Source: Haemonchus contortus
Taxonomy: Eukaryota; Nematoda; Chromadorea; Rhabditida; Trichostrongylidae
Length of the DNA: 64,000 bases
Assembly: GCA_000469685.2 (NCBI GenBank)
Contig: LS997567.1
Coordinates: 45,948,678-46,012,677, forward strand
Direction: 5' to 3'
Shown here: piece after piece, positions 35,701 to 49,589 of the stretch
Numbering within the stretch: position 1 is the stretch's first letter
How the letters are laid out: each line of letters opens with the position of its first letter
The notes under the pieces: generated by a model
What the model was told of the DNA's origin: nothing
The model's input: the letters and a program-made list of their open reading frames with translations, nothing else
Databases searched by the model: none
Position numbers and translations under genes: made by a program

Positions 35701-36515
35701 GAAGAACAAAGTCACTAGGTTGTGATGCAGAAGCCAAGGGTATGCCTGAGATCGATAACAAAGTGTGCATTCAAAATACGCAAAGGTTCCGAAATAAATT
35801 CATATCCTCACATTGCTGACATGATTACCACAATAAATCTCGCTCGGCATGAGCAGCTTGCCAGCACGACCCTCGCACATATACACATGCACCAACAGCT
35901 TTGCGGAGACAAATGACCTTGACGGGTAGAGGTCGAGAAAATGCGCAAAGCATCCGAAAATATATTGGACGGGTCTGGTATAAAAGGGCCATCCAGTTAT
36001 CGGAGCTGAAACTAAAAGCAAGAGAAAGAATGTGGTTGCCGGGTGTCAAGACATGATGACGTTACGGGCAGGTGAACTTCCTCGTTTTTGGTTCCGTTGC
36101 ATCTTGATGCAACAAACTGCGCTGTAGAACTGCCCTTAGACGACTCGTTCCGCAAAAAAAACGAAAGCCAGAAGTTGGAAGGGACGATCGCGCTATCCAT
36201 TTAGTTGGGCTTAGGCTCTTGTCATGATGGTCCCTTCACAACATGGTAGATTTCATGGACATTCGTTAAACTTATTCATGTGAGTTACTTGACTCTATTC
36301 TCGCTGATTTTGCTCATCTAAGAACTGTACTCGTTTGGAACATCGTGCAAGAAATATTACGATATTTTTTTCAAAGTAGAGATCAATTAAACTTAAATTC
36401 CACTGTACAGTTGTGAGAATCTAAGGCACGTCTGAGAACTTAGAGTGCTCACTTGCGAGACTTTTCAAACATCAAAGGTGATATGGTTGCAGTTTTTAAG
36501 CCCTCTGTTTTGAAA
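32735..36515. other. No gene recognised
   Basis: Several minus-strand frames of 60-150 codons (e.g. 34636-34193) are partly hydrophobic but lack domains or splice-linked partners that I could find. Confidence 0.4.
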
Positions 36516-36520
36516 TTTTG

Positions 36521-36795
36521 GGCGGAGGTGGAGTAGTGGCAATGGACGCATCATGACCCACAAAGGCCCCGGCTTGAATCGGCGATCATTAGCTGCCCAG
36601 GGAAATTATACTTTCCCTCTTTGCGGGGTCGCTTCATTGTTATCAGACCCGTCTGGGAGGATAAAAGCACCGAGTTGCACATGGGCTGGCCACCGCAAGT
36701 CATTGTATAGGCCACGCATTCAAAAGACACTACAGTTCCGAATGCGGGCGCGCACCCCAACACGAGATTGATTAACGCCAAAGATTTTCTTTTTA
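36521..36795 (+). mobile_element. tRNA-derived SINE, copy 5
   Basis: GGGCGGAGGTGGAGTAGTGG at the head, GTCTGGGAGGATAAAAGCAC and CACCGCAAGTCATTGTATAG in the body, and GAGATTGATTAACGCCAAAG at the end. The antisense open frame across it is a shadow. Confidence 0.7.
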
Positions 36796-36799
36796 CTAC

Positions 36800-39700
36800 G
36801 AAGGGCTTGAAATCTCCTGCATTCAAATAGATGCCACCGATAACGAACAGACCAGCTACTTCTGATGTCCCATCCCACCTCCAACCTTCCTTATGCAGGT
36901 CTTCGTTATCGAAGCAGTACAATCCCACGTAACATTGAAGAATTAACCGCTTCAACGTATTCCTAAACAACGTGACCCTAGATACGAATGTTTCAGCGGA
37001 TGTTGAAGGTATGCAAAATATAGTAAAGCAGAAAATACAGAGGTGAGCTTTAACAGAGCTCGACGGAACAGGTGCATGAGTTGCTGCGCACTTGGCAACC
37101 GTCACTCACTCATAACATTACTTCGAGACCTTTACCGGTATGCAGTTGAACGGTAGTTCGATTGTGGGTTATAGTAAGCGAATAAAAAAACCGGTGGCGA
37201 ACTAATAAGCATGCGTTAAAAGTGTGCGAAGCTGAGTGACACTCTTGAAGGAAAACAAACGAATGAAGGAACGTCGAGAGATATTTATATTGCTGTAAGT
37301 TGAAGTTATGATTATATTAGTTAGTTAAGTTAGTTAAGAGTTAATTAAATTAGTTCGAGTAAGGAGTGGGGGGGGGGGAGATTTGCTGTTGCCGCCAAAG
37401 CATTAGCACTAGGTGATTGGCATTCAGCCGCCCAAGCGGTAGCAATAAAATCAAAACAATGGGAATCGGTGAAGAGCTACTTGGCGTACCACACGAACAC
37501 TGTGCACTACTCTCTGAAACATGTTTAAAAAAGGTTTTGTGGTGGCTATGAAGAATTACGCTACAGTGGTTCAGAAAAATGATGCTGCAATTCAAAATCG
37601 AATTGCAATGAAGGCATGGAGACGAGCAGTTCAAGAATGATTTCTAATGATCTTTTCTATTCAGAATTTCATTCGTTGTCTTACAATGTGCCTGGCATAA
37701 TTACAAAAAATCTTTAATCAACCCTCAGTCATTCTCACTTCGTCCTTATTGACAACTTTGAAGCATCAAGTCAACTACAGCCAGTGAGCAGTAATATATC
37801 TATTAGGTCTCTTATTCAAAAATGTACACATATTTGAATGCATGTTGGGGATAGTAAAATGCTGGCTTCATTGAAATTGTTCTGATTGGGGCTAGCACAG
37901 TCGGATGCGTCACCGTACAAGTTCATCATCCCGGCCGCAGAAGATAGCGTTCAAAGATTGAAAAGGAACAGGAGCAGTCAAAGTTGATTTTCAAATGGGG
38001 AGTCATAACGGGAAACCTGCTGCATCATGAACTGGATCAACATTCGCTACTCACGCAGAAGAATTGGTGCTAACTTTCAACGAAGGAAGGACAGACCCAG
38101 GAAAAGCTGAGGTGGTGTTCACAATTTTCACTTTGACCTTGAAGAGCGGGTAGATGAAACCAAGCGTTGAATGGTGGAGCGCAAAGAATCGACTATTGAC
38201 TTACCGCGAGGAACGGCATCTCACCTGAGAAGGTTGACAGAATTGTGCCTAAAGACAGGGAGGTGTATGTTATGTTCCTTGCTGTTTTAGAGAAAAAAAT
38301 TTCAAAACCGAAATTATGCTTACAATAGCAAACTTCACCGAAATGATTTCTACGCGAACCAAGTCTACAGCGACAAACGTTGGGTTTGGGTGGGGAAGCG
38401 CTAGGAATGACTCGGAAAGAGTTACGTGGTTCCAAGCGGACCCATCGCTGTATAGGGCGCGCCATAAATACGGTAACAAAATAATCGCTGTGTAGAAACA
38501 GCAAAACCTATTGACACATGATGAATTTATGTGAACTGTTTACTATGCATCGCGTTAACAAATGAACGCTTACTCACCTGGTATAACCTACTCATCGACG
38601 GTGGCACGCAGAATTGCTTGAGAAACTCCAGCCCTGGCTTTTTTCAACGATTTCCTAGGAGCAGCAGCAGTGATGTATTTCAGAGCGCAGACTTTCTCCT
38701 CCAGTATACACTATTCACGGACCTTTTGGGCCCGGGAAATTCGTAGACCAACTGGAAGCTGGGATGAAATTGCGAACATCTCCTCAGCACCAGACTTGAC
38801 CTTTTCTCTTCGTGAGTAAGTACGCGAGTGTTTCCAGATCGTATCTTGAGAATAATCTTTGATCCTAAGCAGAACTTCCTCAGAAATGTCTTTCATGAAG
38901 TGTTCTGGTCAATTTTCATACTTTTCTTGGTAAAAAATAAGCGATATCGCTCTTATGGCACAGTTTCCAGCTCAAACCATCACAAAAGAGGAAAACCGCT
39001 ACGATAAACGATTTGACCCTTCTCAATTTCCTCTTCACCTGTAATGAGAAATATACGTGTAATCAAGGACCTAAACATTTCTTTCATGTTGAACACCATT
39101 TTGTCAGAAAGAAGTGTGTCGAAGCGCGCGCCGCGTGCAAGTAGGGCATGCGACTCAAGCTTCTTCTCGAACTTCTTTTCGTCAAGAAGCTTATAAGGCC
39201 TTTGAAACCTATCTGGACACCATTGTATTCACTCGTGGAAGAAAAAACAGGTAAAACATACTTTCAACTCGACCGTAAGTCTTCTCGTTTTTCTGCAGGC
39301 TTCGCAGCGTAATCGTTTCTAAGCAGTTGTATTTATAGCAGGGTCGTAATCAAGTCAATGCGCTGTCTTTAGGCTGGCCGTTGACCTTTCCATGCATCGC
39401 GACTGTCATGGAGACTGTCATGCGATAAATGCCGGAACGATCCCGGAAGTGAACTCACCAAACGAGGGATCTCGGAAGTGAACTCACCAAAAGTGCGGGC
39501 TAATACAGAACGGTTGTTAGAGGACTGCGAAGCTCCACCATTTCACCCGAAAACAGGCGAATTGAGAGCACCAAGGCAGATGCGTAAGCTGAGGGATATC
39601 ACGAAAATAAGAGAATGTGCAGATCTGGAAAAACGCTCAAAACAAGGGAATGGAGGACTTCCGTAAATCGCTATCATGGCTAACATATTTATGGCGCACT

Positions 39701-40920
39701 CTGTAGTATTTTAGGGTGCGATGTTTTGGCGATTTATTCAAATACCGCTGTCGCTGCTGAAAGGTATCATCAGTCGCTCGATGATAATATCGAAATTTGG
39801 ATAGCTGCATACAATTTTAAGAAGGCTATTATCGGTTATGACAATGTCAAGTCCCACGAAGTTCGAATTGCGCGGCAGATTCCTAAAGAAGGGATATGGA
39901 ATCCTCAATTTAATCGCCGTAATCGCACGACCTATTACCGTGCTACCTCAGGTGTTTAGTCAACGGAATTCATGTGCTAGTTGAAATCGCTCTGATAATT
40001 GGTCGGCTAACGAAGCGTACCTGATCATTATCATATCCGCAATTGTTGAAAAAAACATATGTACTAGCTTAGCTGTTATCTGGACGCAATGAATGGACAA
40101 CATTAGGATATACTATATTTCACTTACCAATGGAATATCATTTTCTTATATATTTATATCCTTTCCTACCTTGATTCGGAAGAAAAAGCTCGCGAATTTC
40201 TGAATGAGATGACTTAATACTACAAAATCATTTTGATTGCGAAAAGCATTCAAGGACTGCTTCTTATGATTTGTATTAATAAAAAACATTGATGCGTAAG
40301 ACACATTGGTTTTGAAGAGCCCCAGATAACGCATAATTTTGTAGCTACATTTGCCTTCATCTTCGCAGTAAGAGGAGTTTAGCCACGATGCTGCGCTTTT
40401 GCACTTTCTAAAACATACTTTGCATAGGAATTTGTATTATATTGTTTGCTCCAATCTTCGCAACGCTTTTCTGATGAAACGAGTCAAAAATATATTTGTT
40501 ACTTTTTTCTGTTCCGCAGACTGCACAAGCAGGAAATATATCTGCAGTTACGACGTCATCCACTGACTTTTGCGATGACGCAACTTCGCACTAATGTGAA
40601 AAATGTTTCTGGGTAACAGGAGAGGGTGCTATTGTGAAGTTGTTGTATAGAAGTCATAAATAATTAATAACTCACCAAAGGGTCATCATTAACCGAACTG
40701 TCAACAGACGGCTTTGCAGGGGATGTACTATAAATAATAGGCATGGCTAATGGGCCACATCAATGGAGAATACGATAGGGCGCGTGGACGGTTGAGGAGT
40801 GAGTGAGGTGATGAGGTGGAGAGACACGAAAAGCCCGTTAGACTCACCTATATGCCAATTAACTACACTACAAAAAGACCACCGACATCAAACTGCAGGC
40901 GTCAGTGGGAGTGAAGGCGA
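36800..40920. other. No gene recognised
   Basis: Contains a (TTAGTTAAG)-like AT-rich tract at 37313-37355, a G run at 37369-37378, and a direct repeat of GATCYCGGAAGTGAACTCAC at about 39440-39490. Confidence 0.4.
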
Positions 40921-40928
40921 GCGTTCGT

Positions 40929-40937
40929 GTGTGTGTA

Positions 40938-40999
<62 letters not shown>
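40929..40999 (+). repeat. (GT)n microsatellite
   Basis: About 70 bases of nearly pure GT after a short GTATGC interruption. Confidence 0.97.
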
Positions 41000-41001
<2 letters not shown>

Positions 41002-42680
41002 ATACGAGTCAATGTGTTACGTGTAGTTACGTTCACAGTCATACCCCAACCAAGGATACAGTCATTACAATTGTGCTGAAGCACTAGAACTCGCAGTCCA
41101 AATGAGAACATCGATCCCTCGTTGTAAAGTAAAACATTTTCACATCCTACTGGGATCGATGCTCAGAGATGACGGTTTTTTTCAAAAGATCACACGCCTG
41201 CGAATCTCGTGAAAACATCAAAGGAATATCAATTCGATAGGTGGTCAATCCATGGGATGAAAAGGAAAGGCATGCACGCAACAGAAACAGTACCTCCAAC
41301 ACAATCCCACTCGTAATTAGCCTAAATTCTCTGTGGTTAAACTTCTCTTGCCTTCACAGTATGCTTACGATTTGTGCAATTTCATGAAAGTTATCAGATT
41401 TCTTTAGAACGTGCTGCTCAGCAAATCTGACGAGTTCTTTACTGCCATTTCGTGGGTGCATGGAATTTTATAACTTCGAGAAGTTTATTTGTGTTAGCAC
41501 TTGAACATCTTCAGAAACATTACACTCCTTACAATTAGATAGGCTTCGGCTTTAACCCACCAATATTTACAACGTAACACCTTTTGCACTCCCCTTCAAT
41601 ATTCACTTTGACGGGTGAATACATTATCAAAATGAGCAGCGTACCACCCAGTTAGTGAAATTTCTGAACAACTAAGAATAGTTAGCTATTTCAAGAACTG
41701 GTTCAAAGTGTTTCAACACTGCTTTGCGTCAAGCCCTCTTGTGAACCAAGAGATGCGTAAAAGAATGTGATTATGTTACACCATAATTGTAGCAGACGGT
41801 TCTGAAAACGAAAAAAGTTCAAAAGGTAATTCTTGGTTGCATGCATAAATCCTTCTGCAAATGAAATCGCGGTGATTAGAGCTAGAGATTGTGGGAAAAC
41901 AAGGAAATCATGGGACAATATTTTTTGATGAATTAGCTGTCACACACCACTACGTAACGGAGTTCGAAGATTTCGAAAACTATTATCCTAGAAAAAAAGT
42001 TCATAGCTGCGTACGGAAGTAAGGGAACCCTGCTATTCAGTGGGCTTCGAATGTTCACTTTTGGCTTCAAATTTCTCATGGGATTGTCACACCTTTCCAA
42101 CTCGAGAAGGTAGGGGGATAAATTTCCTCATTCTCATTACAACAATAAAAACGATGTCTTCTAGAACATATTCTTTGTAGGAGAAGGGGGGGGGAGGGGG
42201 TGAAGGGGTTCGAAGGACTTATTTTATTTCTTAAATTAACTCACTAATCCATCAATATCCTCGCAACTTTTTTCGAGCAGCACTTGCACTACACATAGTC
42301 TATGATAACTTATCACGATTACACAGTCAATGCTCAGTTGTTTCTCAACCTTAAAATTGTTCCAGCTTTGCGAATCAGTTTATCACCTTCCTCTGCATCT
42401 GCTATCTGATCAGTTGCCCATTGATTATATAACTAGATGATCCTAAAAGCGGTAACTGGCTGAACGGTTTGCAAAGTTGTCTCACTCACGCGACGCATTT
42501 GTATCCCAACTGATATTGTGTAAAATTACACTTATTGAAATAGGGCATATTTATTCACATCAAAAGGTAGTGTGAGCCCGGTACTCACCAGGAGAAGCCA
42601 CGTTGCCCTCAAGATTTTTCTCCGCAGATTTTTCCGAGTTTAATGGGGGAAATCTCTGCTACGACGCGCAAGAGCGTTTT
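41000..42680. other. No gene recognised
   Basis: Only short open frames; a G/A-rich tract at 42182-42205. Confidence 0.4.
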
Positions 42681-42879
42681 AATCTGTGCGTAGTGGGCAC
42701 TCGGCTATTGTAATCAAATTAACGGTCCAGTATCCCAAATGGAAACACAACCAATAACGATTACTCATCTCTGGGCCCTTAAATGTAGGATAACATCGGG
42801 ATGGAAAGGTCTCATGCATGGCTTTCTGTGAACCTCGGCATGATTGTATTAATGAGCTTGTTAGATTAAAGTTAAAAGG

Positions 42880-43330
42880 ATCATAAAAAACTGTGACTAT
42901 CCGACCAAACATCTCCACCACTTCACTGAAGTTCGATACCCTGAGGGCACGCAGGTGATTGAAGGGAGAGGCACTCACCGTAGCTTTGTGGATTCTTGGA
43001 AACCACCCAGCAAACCGACCAGTGTTAGCTAGGTTATGTCCTTATTGAAGTCTCTGCGGGAAGGCCAATCTCATATAAGACCGTAGCTCTCGCGTGATTG
43101 CGAGACATTCTTCCTTACGATTCATTTTGGGATTGTGACCTGTATCCAAAATGCCTCGAGGGTCGCAATTGTGCGCGCGTAAAATGTATGATGAAGTTAC
43201 GGTGCGCGGTTCTCCTTCTGATCACCTGCGTGCCCTGGAGATCTCGAAACTTAGTGGTTTGGTGGAGACGTCTGATCGGATAGTTACAGATTGTTATGAT
43301 CCTTTCAGGCTCCAAAGAAGGCGATTCCGA
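42880..43330. repeat. Inverted repeat pair, arms 42880-42965 and 43220-43310
   Basis: GATCACCTGCGTGCCCTGGA...TTTGGTGGAGACGTCTGATCGGATAGTTACAG on the right arm is matched in reverse by 42880-42965. The right arm continues into AGGCGATTCCGACGAAACGT and CTAATAAAGCTC, a motif context seen at the ends of some retroelements. Confidence 0.6.
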
Positions 43331-43334
43331 CGAA

Positions 43335-45490
43335 ACGTCGGCCTAATAAAGCTCGTAGAGTTCAAGAGAACAATAACCTCAATATCACGGGAAGGATCAC
43401 TGACTATTTGAGAACTTGAAAACATAAGTCACGATTGATAGGATAACAGTCAAAAGCCGCATGCTCTATGTATGTAGTAATTTTCGAAGAGTGTAATTTC
43501 TGGCAAAAGATTTAAAATGTATAATGAACGGGTTAGAGTGGGACCAAGTTGTATTTTAACCGTCAGTAAGTGACAGAATAACGAAGCATTATTTAATTTC
43601 AAAAGCATTACACAATCATTCACTCGGTATCGTAGTGAAGAGCCCAATAGAAGATCCTTCAGAAATTAAAAACGAGGGGGGTAGGGGGTTGGGGGCATTG
43701 CCTACTTGAGTTATAGAATTCAAATAACTTCACAGTCCTAAGTAGATTTGACGTTTTAACCCCTTATCGTATTGTATCGTAATATTTGAGCAAATCCAGT
43801 TCTTCAAACAGACTTATGAGCCCAACTGCACGTTATGCCCTTTGCTGTACTATACAACTGATTAGCGTGAAGGTCCAGTCGGCATCTGTGTCAGAACGAT
43901 CTAGAAGCGAGGGAAAGTTATCGAGCGAGCCCGCGCCTGGCAAAAAGCCGGCAGTATTTCGTCATCCCGTCGTCCTAAGTGATTGCCTCCGTCAAGTCCG
44001 TCATCAGACGCGTTCCGCTACCTCAGGAGATCCTCGTCTTCCGCCAATGTCATCCGGATCGACGTCTTCAGTTCGAGTCATCACCATCAACACGGCGGAC
44101 AAGAGATACCCATCGCATGTCTTGCTTAGGCCTCATTTTGCTGACCTTTCTTTTCATATACTCTTCTCTTCCCTATTTATTCACCTCCCTTCTATATGCC
44201 TTTTGTAATGTAGCTATTTCGTAATACATTTATTGAAATTAAACGTATAATGATAACCTTGGTATTTCTGTAGGACGTACAATCGTCGATTATCTCAATT
44301 CTCAGTCCCTGCCTCGTGTAATGTTCTTCTTAATGGGAGCCGGGGGGATGAGGGCCATTTAGTTCACCCAGTGGCAGGTCTTCAGGCATTCAGGTGCGAC
44401 TACGCCCTCAAGAGGGAGTATGGGCCCTAACAATACCCACACTCTGGCGTGACCTTGGGTCCCCTCTACGTAAGAACTCCCTGGAGCCGGCGTCGCGACA
44501 GCGAGTAACAATCTAATTATAACAAATGAGCTAACCATTTGCCAAAACGTCCATAAGTGTCGTAAGAGAAATAACTATAACAAAAGGAATGTAATAAAAG
44601 GAACAACACATGATGAGGCATTATGAGACATGAAAAAAGAGAAAATAGCAAGATCATGACAACGACTGTCATCGCCTTGAATGCAGCAAGAATCCACTCT
44701 AAGCATTTTTCCTATTCTTCAATGAAGGCAGAGAGGGGTGCAAGTTGCCTTTACAGTGAACATCGTTAAGAAAATATAAATCTGTTAGAAGAATAATTGT
44801 GGCAACCTGGGTTTTTACCACCGGAGTCATGATTTTGAGAATACTCCCTCTAGTTCTAGATTCGATCATAGTGAAGAAGCTGCCGGCGTTGTGCGCAACT
44901 TTTACGGATGATGGTCAACTAGCTCAAAATTTGTGTGTTTGTTAGCAAGCATCAGTTATTGCCATCCTCTAGCAACGATTGCTGTCTTATACAATTCATC
45001 AGCAGTGAATATATTTGAGACGTGACCCAGCGTGAAATGTATTAATATGTATTCATTGTGTGGTGCTTGGAATCTTTTACGATAGGGCGTTATGATCAAC
45101 TATAGCAGCGGAGCATGACATGCTCAGCAGTGATAAGAGCGGATCGTGTTTCGAAAAGAACTGAGGAGGTGGCACCAGACCTCTTTGTGAAAGTGTGATT
45201 AGAGGAAGCAGTCGAGGCAACTCGCACGCACACAGGAGCATATTTATAAATGTTCAACAGCAAAAAAACTCCACTTCATCAAATTTTTAGTTCATATTTT
45301 CTGAAATGTTTTTAGTTTAGTCGGGCAGTGGTGCGCAACACATCCGGCACATTCTCATGTTTCCACGGGTGACCAGCGCCTCCACTTCCATCGAAACACC
45401 ATCACACGTATCGAGTTTGTGTAATGCAGATTCAAGCTCAACCGGAGCAAACCTTCAACGCCGGCAATAACCTCAACAAGTTTTAAAATT
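43335..45490. other. No gene recognised
   Basis: A 140-codon plus frame (43786-44208) is Ser/Arg-rich without a domain. An AATACATTTATTGAAATTAAA stretch follows it. Confidence 0.4.
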
Positions 45491-45800
45491 CATATGAGCT
45501 GTTCTTCATTCATAATCTCCTTCAATCTAGTATCGCTCCAGGAGGATGAGCAAAAGACTATACGTGCGCCTTCGAGTTCGATCAGGGATACGTGGAAGTG
45601 CTGGAGCATATCGTCTTCTTTTTTCTTTACTTCTCCTTTTTGAATTCACTCAAAGAGATCTTAGGGATTTAGTGTCTCTGAAGACGCTGTGATCATTGTG
45701 CCACTGACATCAACCTTGATGGCTACGGTACTGGAATCTTTAATTAGGCGTGTTAATTGCTGGCCGTTGACAAGGTACTTGCTTTGATGAGAATCGTAAG
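45310..45800 (-). pseudogene. Decayed coding island, unidentified protein
   Basis: Minus-strand translation gives coherent protein-like blocks separated by stops and a frame change: SKYLVNGQQLTRLIKDSSTV and IKVDVSGTMITASSETLNP (about 45790-45675), DDMLQHFHVSLIELEGARIV and FCSSSWSDTRLKEIMNEEQL (about 45620-45500), then in another frame VELESALHKLDTCDGVSMEV and TRGNMRMCRMCCAPLPD (about 45440-45320). A two-stop linker separates blocks one and two. I do not recognise the family. It may be a decayed gene copy or a transposon gene; exons of a live gene are less likely, as no splice sites fit. Confidence 0.4.
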
Positions 45801-48315
45801 GTCATGGACATAAGCCGTGCAATGTACAAGTCGACATAAAAAAGGTGGTACATACAGCTGAAAGAGAAGCAGCTTAGTTTATCTTCAGCAAGGAGAAATG
45901 CGGGAATTCATGAAAAGACTTAAATTAGAGTGAATTAAAATCCCTCCTATTTAAACACCCCATTTGTACCGCCCAAGAAGTTCAATGATTGAGCTCCCCG
46001 ACGAAGTCCTATAATTGCCCGATTATGGGTCCTCGTATCTCGCGGATAACCTAATAACTCGGAAAATGCCTGCGAGGCGTAGAAAGAGGCAAATATTCGG
46101 TCATGCGCCTAGAAAGGAAAGAGGGCGATCGGAAAAACTATTACTTAGTACAAAAAATGAACACCAACCAAACTCTGCCAATTTCCTCCATAAACACAAG
46201 ATTGAGTGCCGTATTTGTGTACCCTTACCTCTTTATCTGCGTTATTCAACCTTTAAGAGCTGCGATATGTGCATTACCCACAGCTGTTTGGCGTGGCATG
46301 AATCCGTCATAGAATGAGTGATTGAGGGGGCATTATGTAAGACGGAATGTGCCTTGGAAAAAACCTAAGAGTGCACCACGATATGCCCTGCTAGAGCATG
46401 TCGTTGTGCACTCTTCAGTTTTCAGGCAGAGGATCAGGGCAGGCTTTTTGACTAGACGGGCACAGATGGGTGGTTGTTAGTTGGGTATAATACCCTACAT
46501 ATGAGCGATAGCAAGGGTTGACTGCGGTGTCTGCGATATAGGCATTTCTCATAACAATCATAAGGTGAAAATGCTACTTATGTCGTATCGAGTTCAAGGA
46601 ATAAGTAAGTAGGAAAACGCCACCATACTGGCTGGAAAACTTCATGGAATATTTTATGAGACGAGAAGATTTGGGCCATGTGACTTATTGACCTCTTTTG
46701 CAGAAACGTTCCGATGACTAATTAAGAACGTTCCATAACAAATTTACTTGAGACAAACAAAAAATAACTGACAATTTTGTTAGCCGAATATCGCAACTAT
46801 GCAATCAAATCTTAAACAAGAAAACAAGTCGGTTATGGATGATGAGCCGTCAGTGGTTTTTATTTTATTTGAATATTCTAAAAATATGACCGAGACGGGA
46901 GTGCTAGGCACTACAAAAGCATCAACTGTAGACCATAACATCAAATGTGCACCGTCTCAATGGAGAGAACGAACAACAAATAAACTTCCAAACCGTCACT
47001 AAGAAATGATATTGAAAATAAAGTCGTAAAGAGGAAAAGCCTCCCGAATAAAAGACTTTTGCTTGCTCAATTTCTTTTAAAAAGGTTGTTTAGATAGAAA
47101 GAACAAAGGATATTTTTTGGGAGCGAGTGAAAAATTCCACAGAATCGTTTCTATAATTTTTTCGGCCTTCGATAAGTAGAATTATCGGGCCCAGCCTCCT
47201 AGCCAGGTTTTCAAAAGAAGGAATGCCTATAAACGTCGCGACCTGAGAACGATAGGTATTGCGTGAACATGAAATCTTGGCACCATCACCAGCCGGCCAG
47301 CTCTCGAAATCATGAACGCAAATTTATTCCGATCCGAGGCGCTGTCATATCTCTGCAACGCCCGTCAAATGTGGATTGATATATTTGACCACGAGGAGAG
47401 GATTGCAGAAAGCGACACGAACACAAGTTGCCAACAAGATACAACGAAAAGCGCGATATGCGATGCTCCGACGTGGCGGCAGGATGTGAGCGACGGGATA
47501 GGAAGGGGCGTGACGAAGGGAACAGACCACGTCATGTATGTTGCACTTTCATGAATTAGCCTTAGCAATTATCTGCGAAAGGCTGTTGAAGTGCGTGGTT
47601 GTCCGCAAATGGACCTCCAAGCTATCCCTCGAATCATTTTCTCTATAATTCTACCTCTGCTCCCAGGTTTGCCCAGTTGTGGTCATCGAATATCCTACTT
47701 CATGTCTTACAGGATTCCTGCAAAATGCCATATGACGCCTTCCTCCCAAAAGATGTCTTCCCGCGATACGCTTAGCTCGAGCTAAGGGTAAAGTTTTTGA
47801 TCATTTTTCGCCATGTTGCGGGCTAGTTACTCGAGTTTTTCTTTGCTCTTTATACTCTTCTTGCAGACACTTCGACATCAAGAGCATCTCTCTCCTCATA
47901 GTATTCTGTAGTCAGGAAATTTGTATATTTGCTATTTTTGATGAAAATAACCACCGAAAACTAGCTAGAACGGAGAGCGAATAATATATTGACAGCTTAG
48001 GTAAAGGATGCAATAAAAAAGTCCTGCGACAGGTTCCGCCATGGGAATCTACGACAGCAACAATGAAGTTGAGTGACTGGAAATGAAAACGAACAAAGAA
48101 CCAAAATTCTAGATGAACTACGCATTTACAATACCTACTTAACTATTAGACGGGCGTGGACAGCTGGAGGTATTTCCAGAATCTGCCTTGATCCTCGGAA
48201 AAGGAGAGTGTTCCTACCTAGGTTTTTTCCTGTCCGAGCGAACAGTGTATGAAGAAAATGACAAATGACAGGCACTACTACAAAGGCCAATGAGTCACGA
48301 TAATAATCCTTACTA
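45801..48315. other. No gene recognised
   Basis: Open frames up to about 100 codons (46015-46317) without motifs. Confidence 0.4.
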
Positions 48316-48317
48316 TA

Positions 48318-49572
48318 CACTGCGTTTCATAAATATAGGACCACCCTAAATTTTTGCAGTTCCAAGCTTGCAGCAAACTTTAGGAAGATGCTCCCATAAC
48401 CAATAGATTCCTCATAACGGGAAACCTTGGAATAGGTTTTGTGATGAAATTTCACTCTAGAATTGTTGAAATAATTTCCTTGGAATGTATTCTCACCTTT
48501 TCATCAGTATGACTACACATTCTTCAACGGAAAAATTTATTACAACAGAGTGGATGTTACAACTACTCAATAATGGGTTGGTCCTACATTAGTCGCAAGG
48601 ACTTCACCAATGCGTCTTGGCATGCTCTCACCCAAGCTAACTATCGAATTGGGATCCACATTTGTCCAAGCGTCGAGGGTGTACAGTTTGAGCTTTTTGA
48701 CTGTGTAGTACTGCTTTGCTTCGTAGTAGATCCTCTCGACAATGAAGGCCCAGACATGCTCCAATGGATTCAAGTCTGGAGAACATGCAGGCCACTCGAA
48801 AACTGTGATATTACTACTTGCAATCCAATCCGAAGTGGATCGACTGACATGGACAGCCCGTTATCGTGCATAAAAATCAATGAACGACGACGGTATTGTC
48901 GAAGAAATGGTAAAAGTCGCTCTTCCAGCACTCTCTGGTATTATACGGAATTCATACGACATGAAACAAAAGCAAGTCCAAGCTGTCCAGCCGCACAAAA
49001 GGCGCCGCAAACCATAAGAAATTTTTCACCGAAATTACGTCGCTCCAAAACCAAGGGTGCTCTGCGCAGATCCCTCCAATACCCTCTTCTACTCTCAGGT
49101 CCGTCTAGATTAATCTTCTTTTCGTCGCTCCAGATTACCTAAAACGTAAAATAAAGATATGGAGTCAAAGACTGCGATGTGTCGTGATAGCCGTGCCTTC
49201 GTCCAATCAAATGAGGCATTTTTCACGGCGAATTGGAGGCGTGCGACTTTGTGTCGCTCCGACAGTCTTAGGGCCCACCTCATCAACTTTCTGGTGATGC
49301 TTTGGCTAAGTTGGGTTACCCTCCAGCCAGTGGTTCTGCTCACACAAAGCCGCATTTCAGCGCAGACCCTGTTCAGGCTCTTCGTTGAATTTGACAAAAC
49401 ACGTCCAATTGCTCTTTCATATCCGGCAGAAAGCAGCCGTGGTCGGCCTGAACAATTCTTCTTCCAGTACTGATCAGGATTCCTCACTGATGATAACAGC
49501 ATTTCCTCAACAAGCACAGCAAATTTGGAATCACGAAAATTTAGGGTGGCCCTATACTTATGAAACGCAGTG
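48318..49572 (-). mobile_element. Tc1-family transposon, 1255 bp
   Basis: The inverted ends CACTGCGTTTCATAAATATA (48318) and TATACTTATGAAACGCAGTG (to 49572) extend about 37 bp and are flanked by TA at 48316-48317 and 49573-49574. A transposase lies between them on the minus strand. Confidence 0.93.
48567..49505 (-). pseudogene. Tc1-like transposase pseudogene
   Basis: The N-terminal HTH region has KKNCSGRPRLLSAGYERAIG (the GRPR hook), STKSLNRVCAEMRLCVSRTT and a second HTH. The catalytic region includes VIWSDEKKINLDGP (first D) at about 49140-49100, IFMHDNG (second D) at about 48885, and MNPLEHVWAFIVERIYYEAK (glutamate block, NP.E..W) from 48773. An in-frame stop lies between the first two catalytic blocks and a frame change precedes the last, so the enzyme is dead. 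It would have moved DNA between TA sites. Confidence 0.88.
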
Positions 49573-49589
49573 TACATAAAGCGCTCGCG

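Noticed and set aside
36551..37105. 184-codon minus-strand frame
   Set aside because: About a third of it is antisense SINE sequence; no domain in the rest.
48573..49142. 189-codon plus-strand frame
   Set aside because: It is antisense to the Tc1 transposase catalytic region.
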